In this document: positions 1-8,952 of the stretch, one piece after another
Layout: every line of letters starts with the position of its first letter
Position numbering within the stretch: the stretch's first letter is position 1
NCBI GenBank assembly: GCA_026126305.1
Contig: JAHCJI010000006.1
Coordinates: 62,001 to 126,000 of the forward strand
Reading direction: 5' to 3'
Source of the DNA: Phycisphaeraceae bacterium
GTDB taxonomy: Bacteria > Planctomycetota > Phycisphaerae > Phycisphaerales > UBA1924
Length of the DNA: 64,000 nt
Notes under the pieces: generated by a model
The model's input: only the letters and a program-made list of their open reading frames with translations
Database searches by the model: none
Told to the model about the DNA's origin: nothing
Made by a program: the position numbers and the translations under genes

Positions 1-1136
1 TCGGCCTGCTGGGCGATGAGCCCGCGCAGGATCAGCGGCGAGGGGTCGCCATCGCTTCGCTGGATGGCCAGATCGAGGCTGGCCAGCGCGCCGTTGAGGT
101 CGCCCGTGCCGCGCTGCTGGAGCGCCCGCAAGAGGTACCCCTCGCTGCGCTGGGGTGCCAGGGCGATAACGCGGCTGGCGGCGCGGCGGACGCGGGCCAA
201 GTCACGCAACTTGTAGCACACGTGTCCCAGTTGGATCCAGGCGTCCAGGTCCTTGTCGCCTCCCTGGCTCTCGGTCAGAGTCACCAGGAGATCGCGGGCT
301 TCGACCGGACGATCGACTTCCACAAGGCAGCGGGCCCGCATGTGCTGGAGGTCGCGCCGGTCCTTGAATCCTTCGGTACGCAGCAGCTCGGCCAGATTGA
401 ACTCGGCCTCGGCGAATCGGCCAGCGGCCAGTTCGGCACGGGCCAGGTCTTCCTGCACGCCCTTGTCATCGGGGGCCAGGAACCGGGCCTCGGTGAACCA
501 CGAGGCCGCCTGCTCGGGTTCTTCGCGCATCATCGCGATGTGCCCCAGCGTCTGGCGGATGCCCGCGTTGTGCCGGTACATCTCCAGGCGATCCTTCAAG
601 TACTGCTCGGCGTCGTCGATGCGACCGATATCGATCAGCATCTCGGCGGCCGCGACGGCATAGATCGCCCGCGACGTGTCGAGTTCTGCGGCCCGCTGGA
701 AGCGTTCCATCGCGCTCTCCTTCTCACCGATGCGTTCGTAGGCCACGCCCAGGAAATACTGCGTGTCCACGTCTTCGGGGTTGAGGACCTCGGCCTTGCC
801 CAGTGACGACATGGCCTCTTCGAAGTTGCCCAGCTCCATCGTGATGCGACCGCGCAGCACGTGCGAGCGAACCACCGAGTCGTTCAGCGCGATCGAGCGA
901 TCGATGTGCTGCAAGGCCTTCTGCGGGTCTCCCGAGAGGAAAGCCTGCCGCGCCATGTCCCACTCCGTCCCGCTCTTCATGCCGGCCATCCGCTCGGCGG
1001 CGGCGTTTCGCGCCTCGGCCGAAGTCCGGCTGCCTCCCGAGCAACCCGACAGGAGCATGGCACCAGCCATCGCACCCGCCAGGAGAACAAGCCTTGCCGC
1101 ACCGCTGGTCGTCGTTGTGTATCGTGCCTTGTGCAT
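1..1136 (-). CDS. TPR lipoprotein (3' end outside window)
   Basis: An open frame runs from an ATG at 1136 to the left edge with no stop, giving about 378 residues. The N-terminus has a hydrophobic stretch ending in a lipobox, LLSGC, so this is predicted to be a lipoprotein. The rest is a series of helical pairs typical of tetratricopeptide repeats (for example segments around ALQHIDRSIALND and EEAMSSLGKAEVLNPED). It lies 146 bp downstream of the secretin gene on the same strand, as the last visible gene of the pilin/secretin block. By analogy with pilotin or PilF-type lipoproteins it could help secretin assembly, but that is inference from position and fold only. Confidence 0.75.
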   Translation of the reverse strand, partial: MHKARYTTTTSGAARLVLLAGAMAGAMLLSGCSGGSRTSAEARNAAAERMAGMKSGTEWDMARQAFLSGDPQKALQHIDRSIALNDSVVRSHVLRGRITMELGNFEEAMSSLGKAEVLNPEDVDTQYFLGVAYERIGEKESAMERFQRAAELDTSRAIYAVAAAEMLIDIGRIDDAEQYLKDRLEMYRHNAGIRQTLGHIAMMREEPEQAASWFTEARFLAPDDKGVQEDLARAELAAGRFAEAEFNLAELLRTEGFKDRRDLQHMRARCLVEVDRPVEARDLLVTLTESQGGDKDLDAWIQLGHVCYKLRDLARVRRAASRVIALAPQRSEGYLLRALQQRGTGDLNGALASLDLAIQRSDGDPSPLILRGLIAQQA

Positions 1137-1282
1137 CGTCCTGCGTCCTCTCGCCGCCCGCTCACCCGCGGGCCCGGGCTGGTGGACGCGTGAACCACAC
1201 ACGCGTCCGACTGGTGTACCTTCGGCCCAATGCGGGCCACGCTGAAGTCCCCATGCCCAACTCGGGCACGGTTCCCGTGTTA

Positions 1283-4200
1283 TCAGCCCTTGGGCTGGCT
1301 CTTGGCATCTTCACCAACCCACGAGGTCGGTTCGGTGTAACCATCTCGCGACACCTGGGGCTTCCAATCGAAACTGGTGTACCCAAGCGAGCCCAGAAGC
1401 ACGTCCGTGAAGGCCGCCTCGATCTGCGACTCCAGCGGGCTCTCGGCCGGGCCGGGGTCGGACATGTTCGTCACGCCGGGCAGTTCGAAGTCTGTCGTGC
1501 TCTCGAGATTCGTGGCCGATGGAAGCGACATCGGGGCGTTCACGACACTGCCGGACGAGCCACTGGCCTTGTCGGTGCTCGACTCGACCACCGCCACGGG
1601 CTGGGGAACGACCGGAGTCTCGTTGGGAGTCCCGTTGCTCGCAACCGGGCTGGGAGCGGTCGTGGTCACGGGTTGGGGCGCGCTGGCGGCCCGGGCGGCG
1701 GCCTCACGCGCTTCGATGGCCCCCAGCGTAAGCACCCGGATCACCTTGCCATCTTCGATGAATCCAAAACCCTGGCTGGGCAGCACGGCCTCGAGAGTCT
1801 CCTCGAGCGTGAGCCCGAACAGCGAAGCACTCACCACGCCAGTCGCGTCGGCCGGCACGATGATGCTGCGTCGAGACAGTGTGGACAGCTCACGCAGGAA
1901 GCCGGGCAACGCCGCGTCTTCGACGGCGATGTCGAACGTGCGAGCATCGGCGTCGTACGCGACCGCCGGGGCGGGCGCGGGCTGAGGCTCTACCACGGCG
2001 GGCTCGGGCGTGGTCTGGATGGACGATGGAGTTGGTGTCGCCGCCGTCTTGGCCCCGATCTCGGCCTGGGCGAGGCTGCCGATCCAGTCATTACCCGCAA
2101 AAGCGCTCTCGCTCGATGCGGGCTTCTCCTGTGCGGCCGCTTGGGCCGCACGAGCGCCGGCCAGTTCGGTCTCGTCGATGCTCGCCTGTGTCGCGGCGGT
2201 TTCTTCGGCAAGGGCCAGGGTCGGGTCGACGGACTGCACGGTTTCGAAGTCTGTCATCAGCTCGGGCGTGGGATCGGTCGATGCCGACGTGCCACTGGCG
2301 ACAGGTGTCGACTCGACCTCCACCAGCAGAGCTTCTTGATCTTGGTTGGACTCGCTCGAAGTGCTGTCCTGGGGCTGCGCCGGAGCCGAGGTCGTGCTCT
2401 GCGTGTTTTCGGCCTTGGCGATCATGGCCAGGCCGTCACGATCGGACGCCTTGGCCGAGGGCTTGCCCATCGTGCCATGCTGGTCGAGGTACAGGTCCAT
2501 CTCGGTGTGGAAGGTGCTCTGGAGCACGCTCTGGGCCGGCCAGGTACGGCTCTCGCCCGAGAGACGCTCGAGCAGCAGGCGCGCCTGGGCCTGATTTGGG
2601 TTCAGCGAGAGCGAGCGACGCACGCAGTACAGGGCCTTCTTGGTCTTGCCCTCGGAGGCATACTTCTGGGCTTCGACCAGCAGACGCGATGCCTGCTTGT
2701 CGCGGCTGAAGGGCAGCAGCCCCTCACGCGTGCCCGCCACGGCGCTGTCGATCAGGCTCTTGGCACGCTCGGCGTGCTCGTTGACGATCTGGTCATTGAC
2801 GATCGTCGGCGTGATCATGAAAATGATCTCGGCGCGGTCGGTCGAGTCCTCGCGCCCCTTGAAAGCGTGACCGATGATCGGCAGGTCAGCGATCCAGGGC
2901 ACCTGCCGGCGGGTGTACTGCGTGCGCTCGCGGAACAACCCGCCCAGCACGATGGTCTGCCCGTCGCGGACCATGACGTTGGCCGTCAGCTCGTTGGTGG
3001 TTTCGTCGGGGATGGTGACCGAAGAGCCGCCCGAGTCGGTGGCGTTGCGGATGACCGCCTCGGACACCTGGGGCTTGAGTTCCATGCGGATCAGCCCGTC
3101 TCGCGACACGAACGGACGGAAGTACAGCTGCGTACCAGTGTCCAGGAACTCCACCGTCTGGGTCGTACCCGTCTGCGTCGTGGTGCTGCTCAGGTAGCCC
3201 ACGCGCTCGCCCACCAGCACACGCGCCGGCTGGCGGTTGAGCGTCAGCACCTTCGGGCGGGCGATGATCGTCGTGTCCGTCACCTCGTCGAGCACGCGCA
3301 GGAAGGCCGCAAAGTCGCCGTCGACATAGCCAACCTTCAGCGATGCCGGCCCGGTCGTGCGTCCCACGGTGCTGTTGCCTGCGGATGCTCGCCCGTTGTT
3401 GCTGCTCGGCAAGGCCGTCGGCGTTCCGACAACGTTCTCGCCCTGGCCTCGGATGAGGTTGTCCACGGCGCTCAACGGCCCTCCCAGGAAGTCGCCGAAG
3501 TTCATGTTTCCGATGATCGAGAAGTCCACGCCGAAGGCGTTGTTCTCGGTCAGGGCGGCCTGGAGGATGGTGGCCTCGACCAGCACCTGGCTGGGCTTGG
3601 TGTCGATCTGTGCCAGCAGGTCACGGATCGCCGCCACGTTCTCCTCAAAGTCCACCACCACGATGAACGCCGAGGTTGCCAGGTCGTCGGCACCCACCGG
3701 GGCCGAGTCGGGGATCTGGAACGGCGCGGTCTTGCCCGGAGCCTTGATCTGCCCCTTCTCGCTCAGAAGAGCCTGGGCGAATTCTGCGGCGTCGGCTGAG
3801 TTGATGTAATCCAGGGGAATGACCGCCGTCGTCCGCTGCCGGCTGCTCTCGATGATCTTCCGCAGTTCATCGCCGGTGTAGACATAGATGAAGTTGCCCT
3901 CTTCGATGTACCCGAAGCCGTTGACGTGCAGGATGGCGTCGAGCGCCTCGTAGAACGTCACGCCGTAGAGCGTGGCCGTCACCGAAGCCGCCACGTTTCG
4001 GCTGGCGACGATGTTGCGCTGGCTCTGGATCGAGAGCATCTGGAGCACGTCGGCCAGTTCCTCGCCGACCACGTGCAGGTCCACGATCATGTGCTCGTCG
4101 ACCTTGACCTCGCCCTGCACGGGTACGCGAACGTCCCCGCTGCCACGGCCCGCTCTCTCTGCGGAGATCAACTCTGGCGCCTTCTGCAATGTGAATGCAT

Positions 4201-4318
4201 CGCCGGCCTGGCCCAGGGCCTCCGCACCGCCCGCCAGGGCGCTCAGCGCCGCTGCCGATGTGGTCGTCAGCTTCAGGTTCGTGCGCGATGCGGCCGGCTT
4301 GTTGCTGTGAACCATCAT
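1283..4318 (-). CDS. Secretin (GspD/PilQ family) with two STN domains
   Basis: 1011 residues. The N-terminus carries an export-like segment, followed by an STN/N0-type domain at about 78-148 and a secretin_N-like region at about 160-255. The secretin pore domain at about 340-520 has the expected VPWIADLPIIGHAFKGR signature and the late TDRAEIIFMITPTIV strand. After it come a TPR-like helical pair, a long low-complexity Ser/Thr/Pro/Ala/Glu region, and then a second STN-like domain at about 789-870 (GLTLEETLEAVLPSQGFGFIEDG), which closely resembles the first. Secretins form the outer-membrane pore of type II secretion or type IV pili. Two adjacent ATGs (4318, 4315) could serve as the start. It follows three pseudopilin genes, supporting a type II/IV pilus-like machine; the ATPase and platform genes are not in the window. 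Confidence 0.88.
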   Translation of the reverse strand: MMVHSNKPAASRTNLKLTTTSAAALSALAGGAEALGQAGDAFTLQKAPELISAERAGRGSGDVRVPVQGEVKVDEHMIVDLHVVGEELADVLQMLSIQSQRNIVASRNVAASVTATLYGVTFYEALDAILHVNGFGYIEEGNFIYVYTGDELRKIIESSRQRTTAVIPLDYINSADAAEFAQALLSEKGQIKAPGKTAPFQIPDSAPVGADDLATSAFIVVVDFEENVAAIRDLLAQIDTKPSQVLVEATILQAALTENNAFGVDFSIIGNMNFGDFLGGPLSAVDNLIRGQGENVVGTPTALPSSNNGRASAGNSTVGRTTGPASLKVGYVDGDFAAFLRVLDEVTDTTIIARPKVLTLNRQPARVLVGERVGYLSSTTTQTGTTQTVEFLDTGTQLYFRPFVSRDGLIRMELKPQVSEAVIRNATDSGGSSVTIPDETTNELTANVMVRDGQTIVLGGLFRERTQYTRRQVPWIADLPIIGHAFKGREDSTDRAEIIFMITPTIVNDQIVNEHAERAKSLIDSAVAGTREGLLPFSRDKQASRLLVEAQKYASEGKTKKALYCVRRSLSLNPNQAQARLLLERLSGESRTWPAQSVLQSTFHTEMDLYLDQHGTMGKPSAKASDRDGLAMIAKAENTQSTTSAPAQPQDSTSSESNQDQEALLVEVESTPVASGTSASTDPTPELMTDFETVQSVDPTLALAEETAATQASIDETELAGARAAQAAAQEKPASSESAFAGNDWIGSLAQAEIGAKTAATPTPSSIQTTPEPAVVEPQPAPAPAVAYDADARTFDIAVEDAALPGFLRELSTLSRRSIIVPADATGVVSASLFGLTLEETLEAVLPSQGFGFIEDGKVIRVLTLGAIEAREAAARAASAPQPVTTTAPSPVASNGTPNETPVVPQPVAVVESSTDKASGSSGSVVNAPMSLPSATNLESTTDFELPGVTNMSDPGPAESPLESQIEAAFTDVLLGSLGYTSFDWKPQVSRDGYTEPTSWVGEDAKSQPKG

Positions 4319-4518
4319 GGGTGCTCCCTCGATCCGCTTTGCGTCAAACTCCTGCCGGTCTGGCCAGGCCCACGCGGCGCGCCATCGGCATCATTCCAGC
4401 CTCTTACCTCGACCCAACCGGAGCAGCACTTCCTTCCCAAAGGATCCAATTCCTCAACACGGGCCAGCCTGTGCCGAGTGGGCAAACCTTGACGAATATG
4501 AGATCAAGAAGGCGCGGG

Positions 4519-4776
4519 CTATCGGCCCATCGGCCCGCGTGCGTCCGCCGCTGGCCCTTCAGCCTGCGATACGGCACCGTCGCGCGGCTCGGCATACGCC
4601 TGCCGCGGCACGTCGGTCACCAGCCGCAGACGAAGCCAGATCAGCGCGGTGAACAGCAACAGCGCAAGAGTCAAGGCCGGCCATGATCGTCCGAAAACGA
4701 TCGTCGCAACGGTGCGGTGCTGGGTGGGTTTGCTTGATGTGGGCCTGAACATCGCGCGGCGCCTCCGACCACTCAT
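4519..4776 (-). CDS. Small single-pass membrane protein
   Basis: An 85-residue protein starting at an ATG at 4776; a TTG at 4821 overlapping the upstream stop would add 15 residues. It has a basic N-terminus, one hydrophobic segment (SWPALTLALLLFTALIWLRL) and a short Pro/Ala-rich polar tail. It sits between the last pseudopilin and the secretin, on the same strand, where small bitopic components of pilus/type II systems often lie. I recognise no family. The case rests on position, strand and a plausible membrane segment, so a spurious frame cannot be excluded. Confidence 0.45.
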   Translation of the reverse strand: MSGRRRRAMFRPTSSKPTQHRTVATIVFGRSWPALTLALLLFTALIWLRLRLVTDVPRQAYAEPRDGAVSQAEGPAADARGPMGR

Positions 4777-4817
4777 GTCGGCATGACGACACGGGGGCTT
4801 CAGCCCAAGTCCACCAA

Positions 4818-5426
4818 TCAATTCTCGCGATCGACCAGGACGCGGCCCGTATAAGGCTCGACCGTGATTCGGAAGGTCTGACCAGCCGCATCGCGGATAC
4901 GAATGGTTCCGCCCGAACTGGGGCGGTCGCCCGTGGCCGTCTCGACCGGGCCGCCGAGCTCATCAAAGATCAGGACGTTATCGCCATCGAAGTCGACCGA
5001 CAGGATCGCCGCGCCGCCCGTGTTGCGCTCGTTCCAGATTACCTCGTAGCGATCGTTGGGGCGTGACGGATCGAACAACGCATCGACCGCCGGGTCGATG
5101 AGCGCCCCGCGGACCTCGCACAACGCGTATCGCCCCTCGCCCTGGTAAAACACGATCGCTCGCCGGGACTGGTACGCCACCGCGTCGGACTGGGCAAACG
5201 TGATGTCGGCCACCATCTCCCGAACGGCGGCCTGCACGCGCAGATTGCCCGCCGAACTCATCGAAGGCACCACCAGTGCGGCGGCCGTTCCCAAGATGGC
5301 CACCACCACCAAGACCTCCAGCAGCGTGTACGCGCGACGCACGCCTGTGCGAACCCCAACAACGAGCCCCTCGCGCGAGCAAGGGGTCTTCGGGCACCGT
5401 GCGCGTGCGCTCATCATCACGTCCAT
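4818..5426 (-). CDS. GspH-like pseudopilin
   Basis: 202 residues from an ATG at 5426, two bases after the stop of the upstream pilin. The prepilin cleavage region reads GVRRAYTLLEVLVVVAIL: a basic leader, an N-methylation-type junction with Glu at mature position 5, and a hydrophobic helix. The leader is unusually long (about 30 residues). The C-terminal half (EMVADITFAQSDAVAYQSRR) resembles minor pseudopilins of the GspH/FimT class, which sit at the tip of the pseudopilus. It is the third of three consecutive pilin-like genes upstream of the secretin. An alternative start is the ATG at 5417. Confidence 0.8.
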   Translation of the reverse strand: MDVMMSARARCPKTPCSREGLVVGVRTGVRRAYTLLEVLVVVAILGTAAALVVPSMSSAGNLRVQAAVREMVADITFAQSDAVAYQSRRAIVFYQGEGRYALCEVRGALIDPAVDALFDPSRPNDRYEVIWNERNTGGAAILSVDFDGDNVLIFDELGGPVETATGDRPSSGGTIRIRDAAGQTFRITVEPYTGRVLVDREN

Positions 5427-5427
5427 C

Positions 5428-5859
5428 TCAGGGCCCCTTGGGCAGTGGATTGTCGTTGTTATCAAACCCAGCCGCCCACACCTGCCCAAGGTCCGGATTG
5501 AAGATCCAACCATAATCGGTGTGGTACGTCGTATCGGGCTCTTCACCCAGCACGATCGTCCGGCGGTTCGTGCCGCCAATGTAGCTGTTGACCGGCGGCA
5601 TCATGAGATACTCCGTGCCATTGCCCACGATCTCGCCCCAGGTGCCGTCGCCCTCCTCGATCGTCGGGAAGGCGTCGTTGCGAGCCTGGTACACCACCAC
5701 GTGACGGCGGATCTTTCCAAGGTCGTACAGCGTGGCGTTCACCTGAGACTCGACCTGGGCCCCGACCATCTGGGGCACCACGATCGCGGCCAGGATCGCC
5801 AGGATCACGACAACGATCAGGATCTCGACAAGCGTGAACGCGGCCCGGAACTTGGCCAT
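5428..5859 (-). CDS. Type II secretion/type IV pseudopilin
   Basis: 143 residues. The ATG at 5859 is preceded by GGAGGG at good spacing, which decides this start over more upstream frames. The N-terminus MAKFRAAFTLVEILIVVVIL is a textbook class-III signal: a short basic leader, cleavage before Phe, Glu at position 5 and a hydrophobic assembly helix. The globular part has the 'YQARNDAFPT' type segment found in GspG-like major pseudopilins of planctomycetes. It lies between two other pilin genes on the same strand and probably forms the shaft or a minor part of the same fibre. Confidence 0.88.
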   Translation of the reverse strand: MAKFRAAFTLVEILIVVVILAILAAIVVPQMVGAQVESQVNATLYDLGKIRRHVVVYQARNDAFPTIEEGDGTWGEIVGNGTEYLMMPPVNSYIGGTNRRTIVLGEEPDTTYHTDYGWIFNPDLGQVWAAGFDNNDNPLPKGP

Positions 5860-5944
5860 CGTGCAACCCTCCAATCCAAGCCCCCGCACCATCGAAAGCC
5901 CGTCCCGGGCGTTGACCCGGAGCGGACGAAGAGTGAAACAGTGC

Positions 5945-6415
5945 TTACGGAGCCTCGACCCACTTGCCAGTCGATTCATCAAAGCCGTTCATCCAGATGC
6001 GGCCGGTGTCCTCGTCGTAGATCCAGCCGTCATCGCCACGCTGCACATATCCCAGCGAGTCAGATTCCTCGCCCGCGCCGATCGTGTCGGTACCGGTGCG
6101 GGGATTCTTGGGAGCCACACGCATGTGGTCCGCGTTGACGATCGAGAGCCAGTAGCCCGGATCAGGCTTCGTGAACGGATCGGCGGCATCGCCCGTGAAG
6201 AGGTTGGCGATTTCAGGGGCCACCCCATTGTTGCGGACACGGAACAACTCGATCTGGTTACGCACCGTCGAGAGCTGGCTGGCGGCGCTGCTGGCCTGGG
6301 CCTCCTCGCTGGCGCTGGTGAACTGGGGAATGACGATCGCGGCCAGAATGCCGAGGATCACCACGACGATCAAAATCTCAACAAGCGTGAATGCCTTGCG
6401 AACCTGTGCGCGCAT
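5945..6415 (-). CDS. GspG-like pseudopilin
   Basis: 156 residues from an ATG at 6415 with AGGAGGG eight bases upstream. The leader and helix MRAQVRKAFTLVEILIVVVIL match the prepilin peptidase recognition pattern with Glu5. The body (SQLSTVRNQIELFRVRNNG) is the conserved helical region after the hydrophobic helix seen in major pseudopilins. The nearly identical leader in the next gene (5428-5859) points to a local duplication. It is the first pilin gene after the hairpin at 6671-6750 and probably starts its own transcript. Confidence 0.88.
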   Translation of the reverse strand: MRAQVRKAFTLVEILIVVVILGILAAIVIPQFTSASEEAQASSAASQLSTVRNQIELFRVRNNGVAPEIANLFTGDAADPFTKPDPGYWLSIVNADHMRVAPKNPRTGTDTIGAGEESDSLGYVQRGDDGWIYDEDTGRIWMNGFDESTGKWVEAP

Positions 6416-6670
6416 GATGCGAGCCCTCCTGGTACCAGCCACCCGTGCTCCCGCCGAAACACTTCGGCATCGCGTCGTCACGCTCGCGCGGACGGCCCTG
6501 TCTCGGTCCACGCCGGGCACCATGCCAGGCGCGGCCAAGCCAAGCATCGGATTCTCCACGACCTCGATCCCGTGGTTGGGCAATGTCGAGCGTGAATCGG
6601 TGTGGTTTGTGTGGGTTGGTGGTATTGCGATGGGTGTCGGCGGGGATTTGTGCGTTATCGCCCCAGCAAA

Positions 6671-6750
6671 CGAGCCCCTTCGCGCGAGCGTGGGCATACA
6701 ACGAAGTAAAAAAACCCCACGCTCGCGCATGGGGCTCGGTGGGTTTCTTA
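6671..6750 (-). terminator. Long hairpin / intrinsic terminator between HEAT gene and pilins
   Basis: On the minus strand the HEAT-protein gene is followed by a GC stem with AAACCCAC opposite GTGGGGTTT and then a run of seven T residues (6708-6714), as expected of an intrinsic terminator. The same region belongs to a larger imperfect palindrome: an arm at 6671-6694 pairs with 6716-6740, including a perfect 13-bp core at 6682-6694 and 6716-6728. Two competing hairpins are therefore possible. Confidence 0.7.
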
Positions 6751-6762
6751 GGGTTCTCGGTC

Positions 6763-8952
6763 TTACGAACCGCGGCCGTCGAGGATCAGGCCCGCCAGGT
6801 CGTCGCTTGGGACGCCGAGGGAACCCAGAAGGCCAGCGGCGGCAATGGCCTCGGCGTCGCTGCCGGAGCGAGCCAGTTGCAGAAGACGCTGGACTTGCCG
6901 CTCGAGCAACTGATTGCCGTGCCGGCGAGCGGAATTGGCCGCGTGCCCCAGCAGTGTGACGCGCTGGGCACCCTGGGCCTGGATAGCGCGATCAAAGATC
7001 GCCTGTTGCGCGTTGGGCTGGTCGATCCACGACAGCAACTCGGCCAGGGGCAGATCAAACATGCCCGTATCGGACTCGAGCGCTTGCGCGAGTTGGGTCG
7101 TCGAGTCCGAAGCCACGATCACGGAGTTATCGGAAATCGCAAGTTCCAAGAGAGCGGCGATGGCGCTGGCCGCGTACTTCGTCGCTTCTTCCTGAGAGAT
7201 CTGACCGCCCAGCGTGCGCAGGACCAAGTCGTCGATGGTGGCCCGCATCTGCTCGCTGCGGATGCCCGCGGTCCGGATGGCCACCGAGCGCTCGTTCCCA
7301 TAACGCCGGCGCAGCTCGATCTCGTCGGCCCCGTCGCTGAGCATCAGCAAGGGCGAGGCCACCAGCCGGCGCGAGGCCCGCATCTGCGTGACCAGGCCAA
7401 CGGACTGGTCCAGGGGCAGGCTCGAGACCACCAGGTCGATGCTCGCGGCCGCTTCGTATTCCTGACGCAGGGCCTCGAGCGAGACGCCGGTAGGCCCGAC
7501 ACGATAGCCCATACCCTCGAGCATGCGTTGCAGCCCGCGACCGACTTCCGGATCGCTCGAGACCACCAGAGCGTACCGGTCGGTGGCTCCACGGATCGAC
7601 GAGGCCAGAATCGGCGCGACCAGATCGCTGCCCTCGAACGGGCTGCGAGGCTGGGCGTGGGCAAAGGCCAGCGCCGCCTCGTACTGCACGCGGCGGTTGG
7701 GGTAGGTCAAGGCTTCAACCAAGGGCTGGGTCGAGCCGGTCGAGCCCACCCACAGGTCGCGCCCGCTGGCGGTCTTGCCGATGGCCTCGATGGCGCGGCG
7801 TGCCAGCGGCGTGTTGTTCGTGCGCAGGGCGCGGGCAAGGACGTTCTGGGAGATCGTCGCGCCCGAGGCCACCGCGTAGTACATGGGCTCGCGCAGGCCC
7901 AGGTTCAGATTGGCATCGGCCGGACGCTCGATGTCAAGGCGAAGGTACGAGGCCACCCACAACGCCAATGCGCTGGCGTTCGGCCGGCGGACCAGACGCA
8001 GTGAATCCTCGCACAGACGCATCGCCATGTACTCGTGATACACCGCCGTGGGCATCGCCGAGAAGATCAGCCCCCCCGCCGTCGGCTGGTACGACCACAC
8101 GGGTTGGGCCGCCTCGCCCGGGAAGCTCGTCACACTGGCGTCTTCGGCGGAATACTTCTCGGCGATCTGTACGTACAACTCGTGGGCGCTCATGCCGCGG
8201 GAGTTACCTGCGAGCCCGTTGAGGGCGTTCGTGGCGGCTTCGCGGACGGAAGGGTTGGCCGACGATTTTGCGACCTCGGCAAGGAAGGGCACCGCGGTGT
8301 CGTAGCCGATCTGGCCCAGCAAGTCGGCCACGGCCACCTGGGTCTGGACGGGTGCCTGTCGTAGCGCCACGCTCAGGGGCATGACGGCCTGCTGGCCCAA
8401 CTGCACCAGCACGGCACGCACCTCGCGCACCAAAGCCGGATCGCCGCCCTCGTCGATCACACGCAGCAACTGGGGCACCGCGTACTCGCCGGCGGCCACC
8501 AGGCGTTCCTTGGCGATCAGCCGGCCACGCAGCGGCCCAACCAGCATGGCGATGTTCTCGGCGATCTCGCGCGGGTCGCGGGCACGTTGCAGGCGGCCTT
8601 CGCTGTACAGGCCCCGCAGGGCGGCCGCCTGTGCTTCGGCCACGCCCGAGCGGATGGCCTCGCTCACCGCGCGGTCGAACCGTTCGGCCAGCCCCGCGCC
8701 CTCGACCAGATCCACGAAATCGCGTGGCTCGATCCCCCTGCCGAGGAGTTGGGCCGCATAATCGGCCGCTACGTCGTCGCGGTCGATGAAGACAAAATGG
8801 ATGAATTCGTCCAGGAGTTGCCGATCGGTCAGCCGCTGAGGGCTTTCCTGACCCAAGGCAGGTGCTGCCATGGGCGTGGGGAGCGGCATGGTCAGGGCCA
8901 GCGCCAGGCAGCCGGCGACTACGGGCACGGTCGATCGCGAGAGCATGGGCAC
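6763..8952 (-). CDS. Exported HEAT-repeat protein with receiver-like domain
   Basis: 729 residues from a GTG at 8952, chosen because GGAGG lies nine bases upstream; the ATG at 8946 is the alternative. A signal peptide is evident (VVAGCLALALTMPLPTPMAAPALG). The first ~300 residues are HEAT-like helical repeats (for example VREVRAVLVQLGQQAVMPLS). At about residues 459-580 lies a segment with the rhythm of a CheY-type receiver (DRYALVVSSDPEVGRGLQRM, then IDLVVSSLPLDQS, then SPLLMLSDGAD), but the usual phospho-acceptor Asp after the third strand is Ser. More helical repeats follow. A receiver fold in an exported protein cannot be phosphorylated in the usual way, so it is probably structural. It heads the pilin/secretin block and may assist that machine. 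Confidence 0.72.
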   Translation of the reverse strand: MPMLSRSTVPVVAGCLALALTMPLPTPMAAPALGQESPQRLTDRQLLDEFIHFVFIDRDDVAADYAAQLLGRGIEPRDFVDLVEGAGLAERFDRAVSEAIRSGVAEAQAAALRGLYSEGRLQRARDPREIAENIAMLVGPLRGRLIAKERLVAAGEYAVPQLLRVIDEGGDPALVREVRAVLVQLGQQAVMPLSVALRQAPVQTQVAVADLLGQIGYDTAVPFLAEVAKSSANPSVREAATNALNGLAGNSRGMSAHELYVQIAEKYSAEDASVTSFPGEAAQPVWSYQPTAGGLIFSAMPTAVYHEYMAMRLCEDSLRLVRRPNASALALWVASYLRLDIERPADANLNLGLREPMYYAVASGATISQNVLARALRTNNTPLARRAIEAIGKTASGRDLWVGSTGSTQPLVEALTYPNRRVQYEAALAFAHAQPRSPFEGSDLVAPILASSIRGATDRYALVVSSDPEVGRGLQRMLEGMGYRVGPTGVSLEALRQEYEAAASIDLVVSSLPLDQSVGLVTQMRASRRLVASPLLMLSDGADEIELRRRYGNERSVAIRTAGIRSEQMRATIDDLVLRTLGGQISQEEATKYAASAIAALLELAISDNSVIVASDSTTQLAQALESDTGMFDLPLAELLSWIDQPNAQQAIFDRAIQAQGAQRVTLLGHAANSARRHGNQLLERQVQRLLQLARSGSDAEAIAAAGLLGSLGVPSDDLAGLILDGRGS

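Noticed and set aside
1094..3799. Long open frame (about 900 codons) on the plus strand opposite the secretin gene
   Set aside because: Arg/Gly/His-rich composition typical of the antisense of a GC-rich gene; no motifs, and the minus strand encodes a clear secretin.
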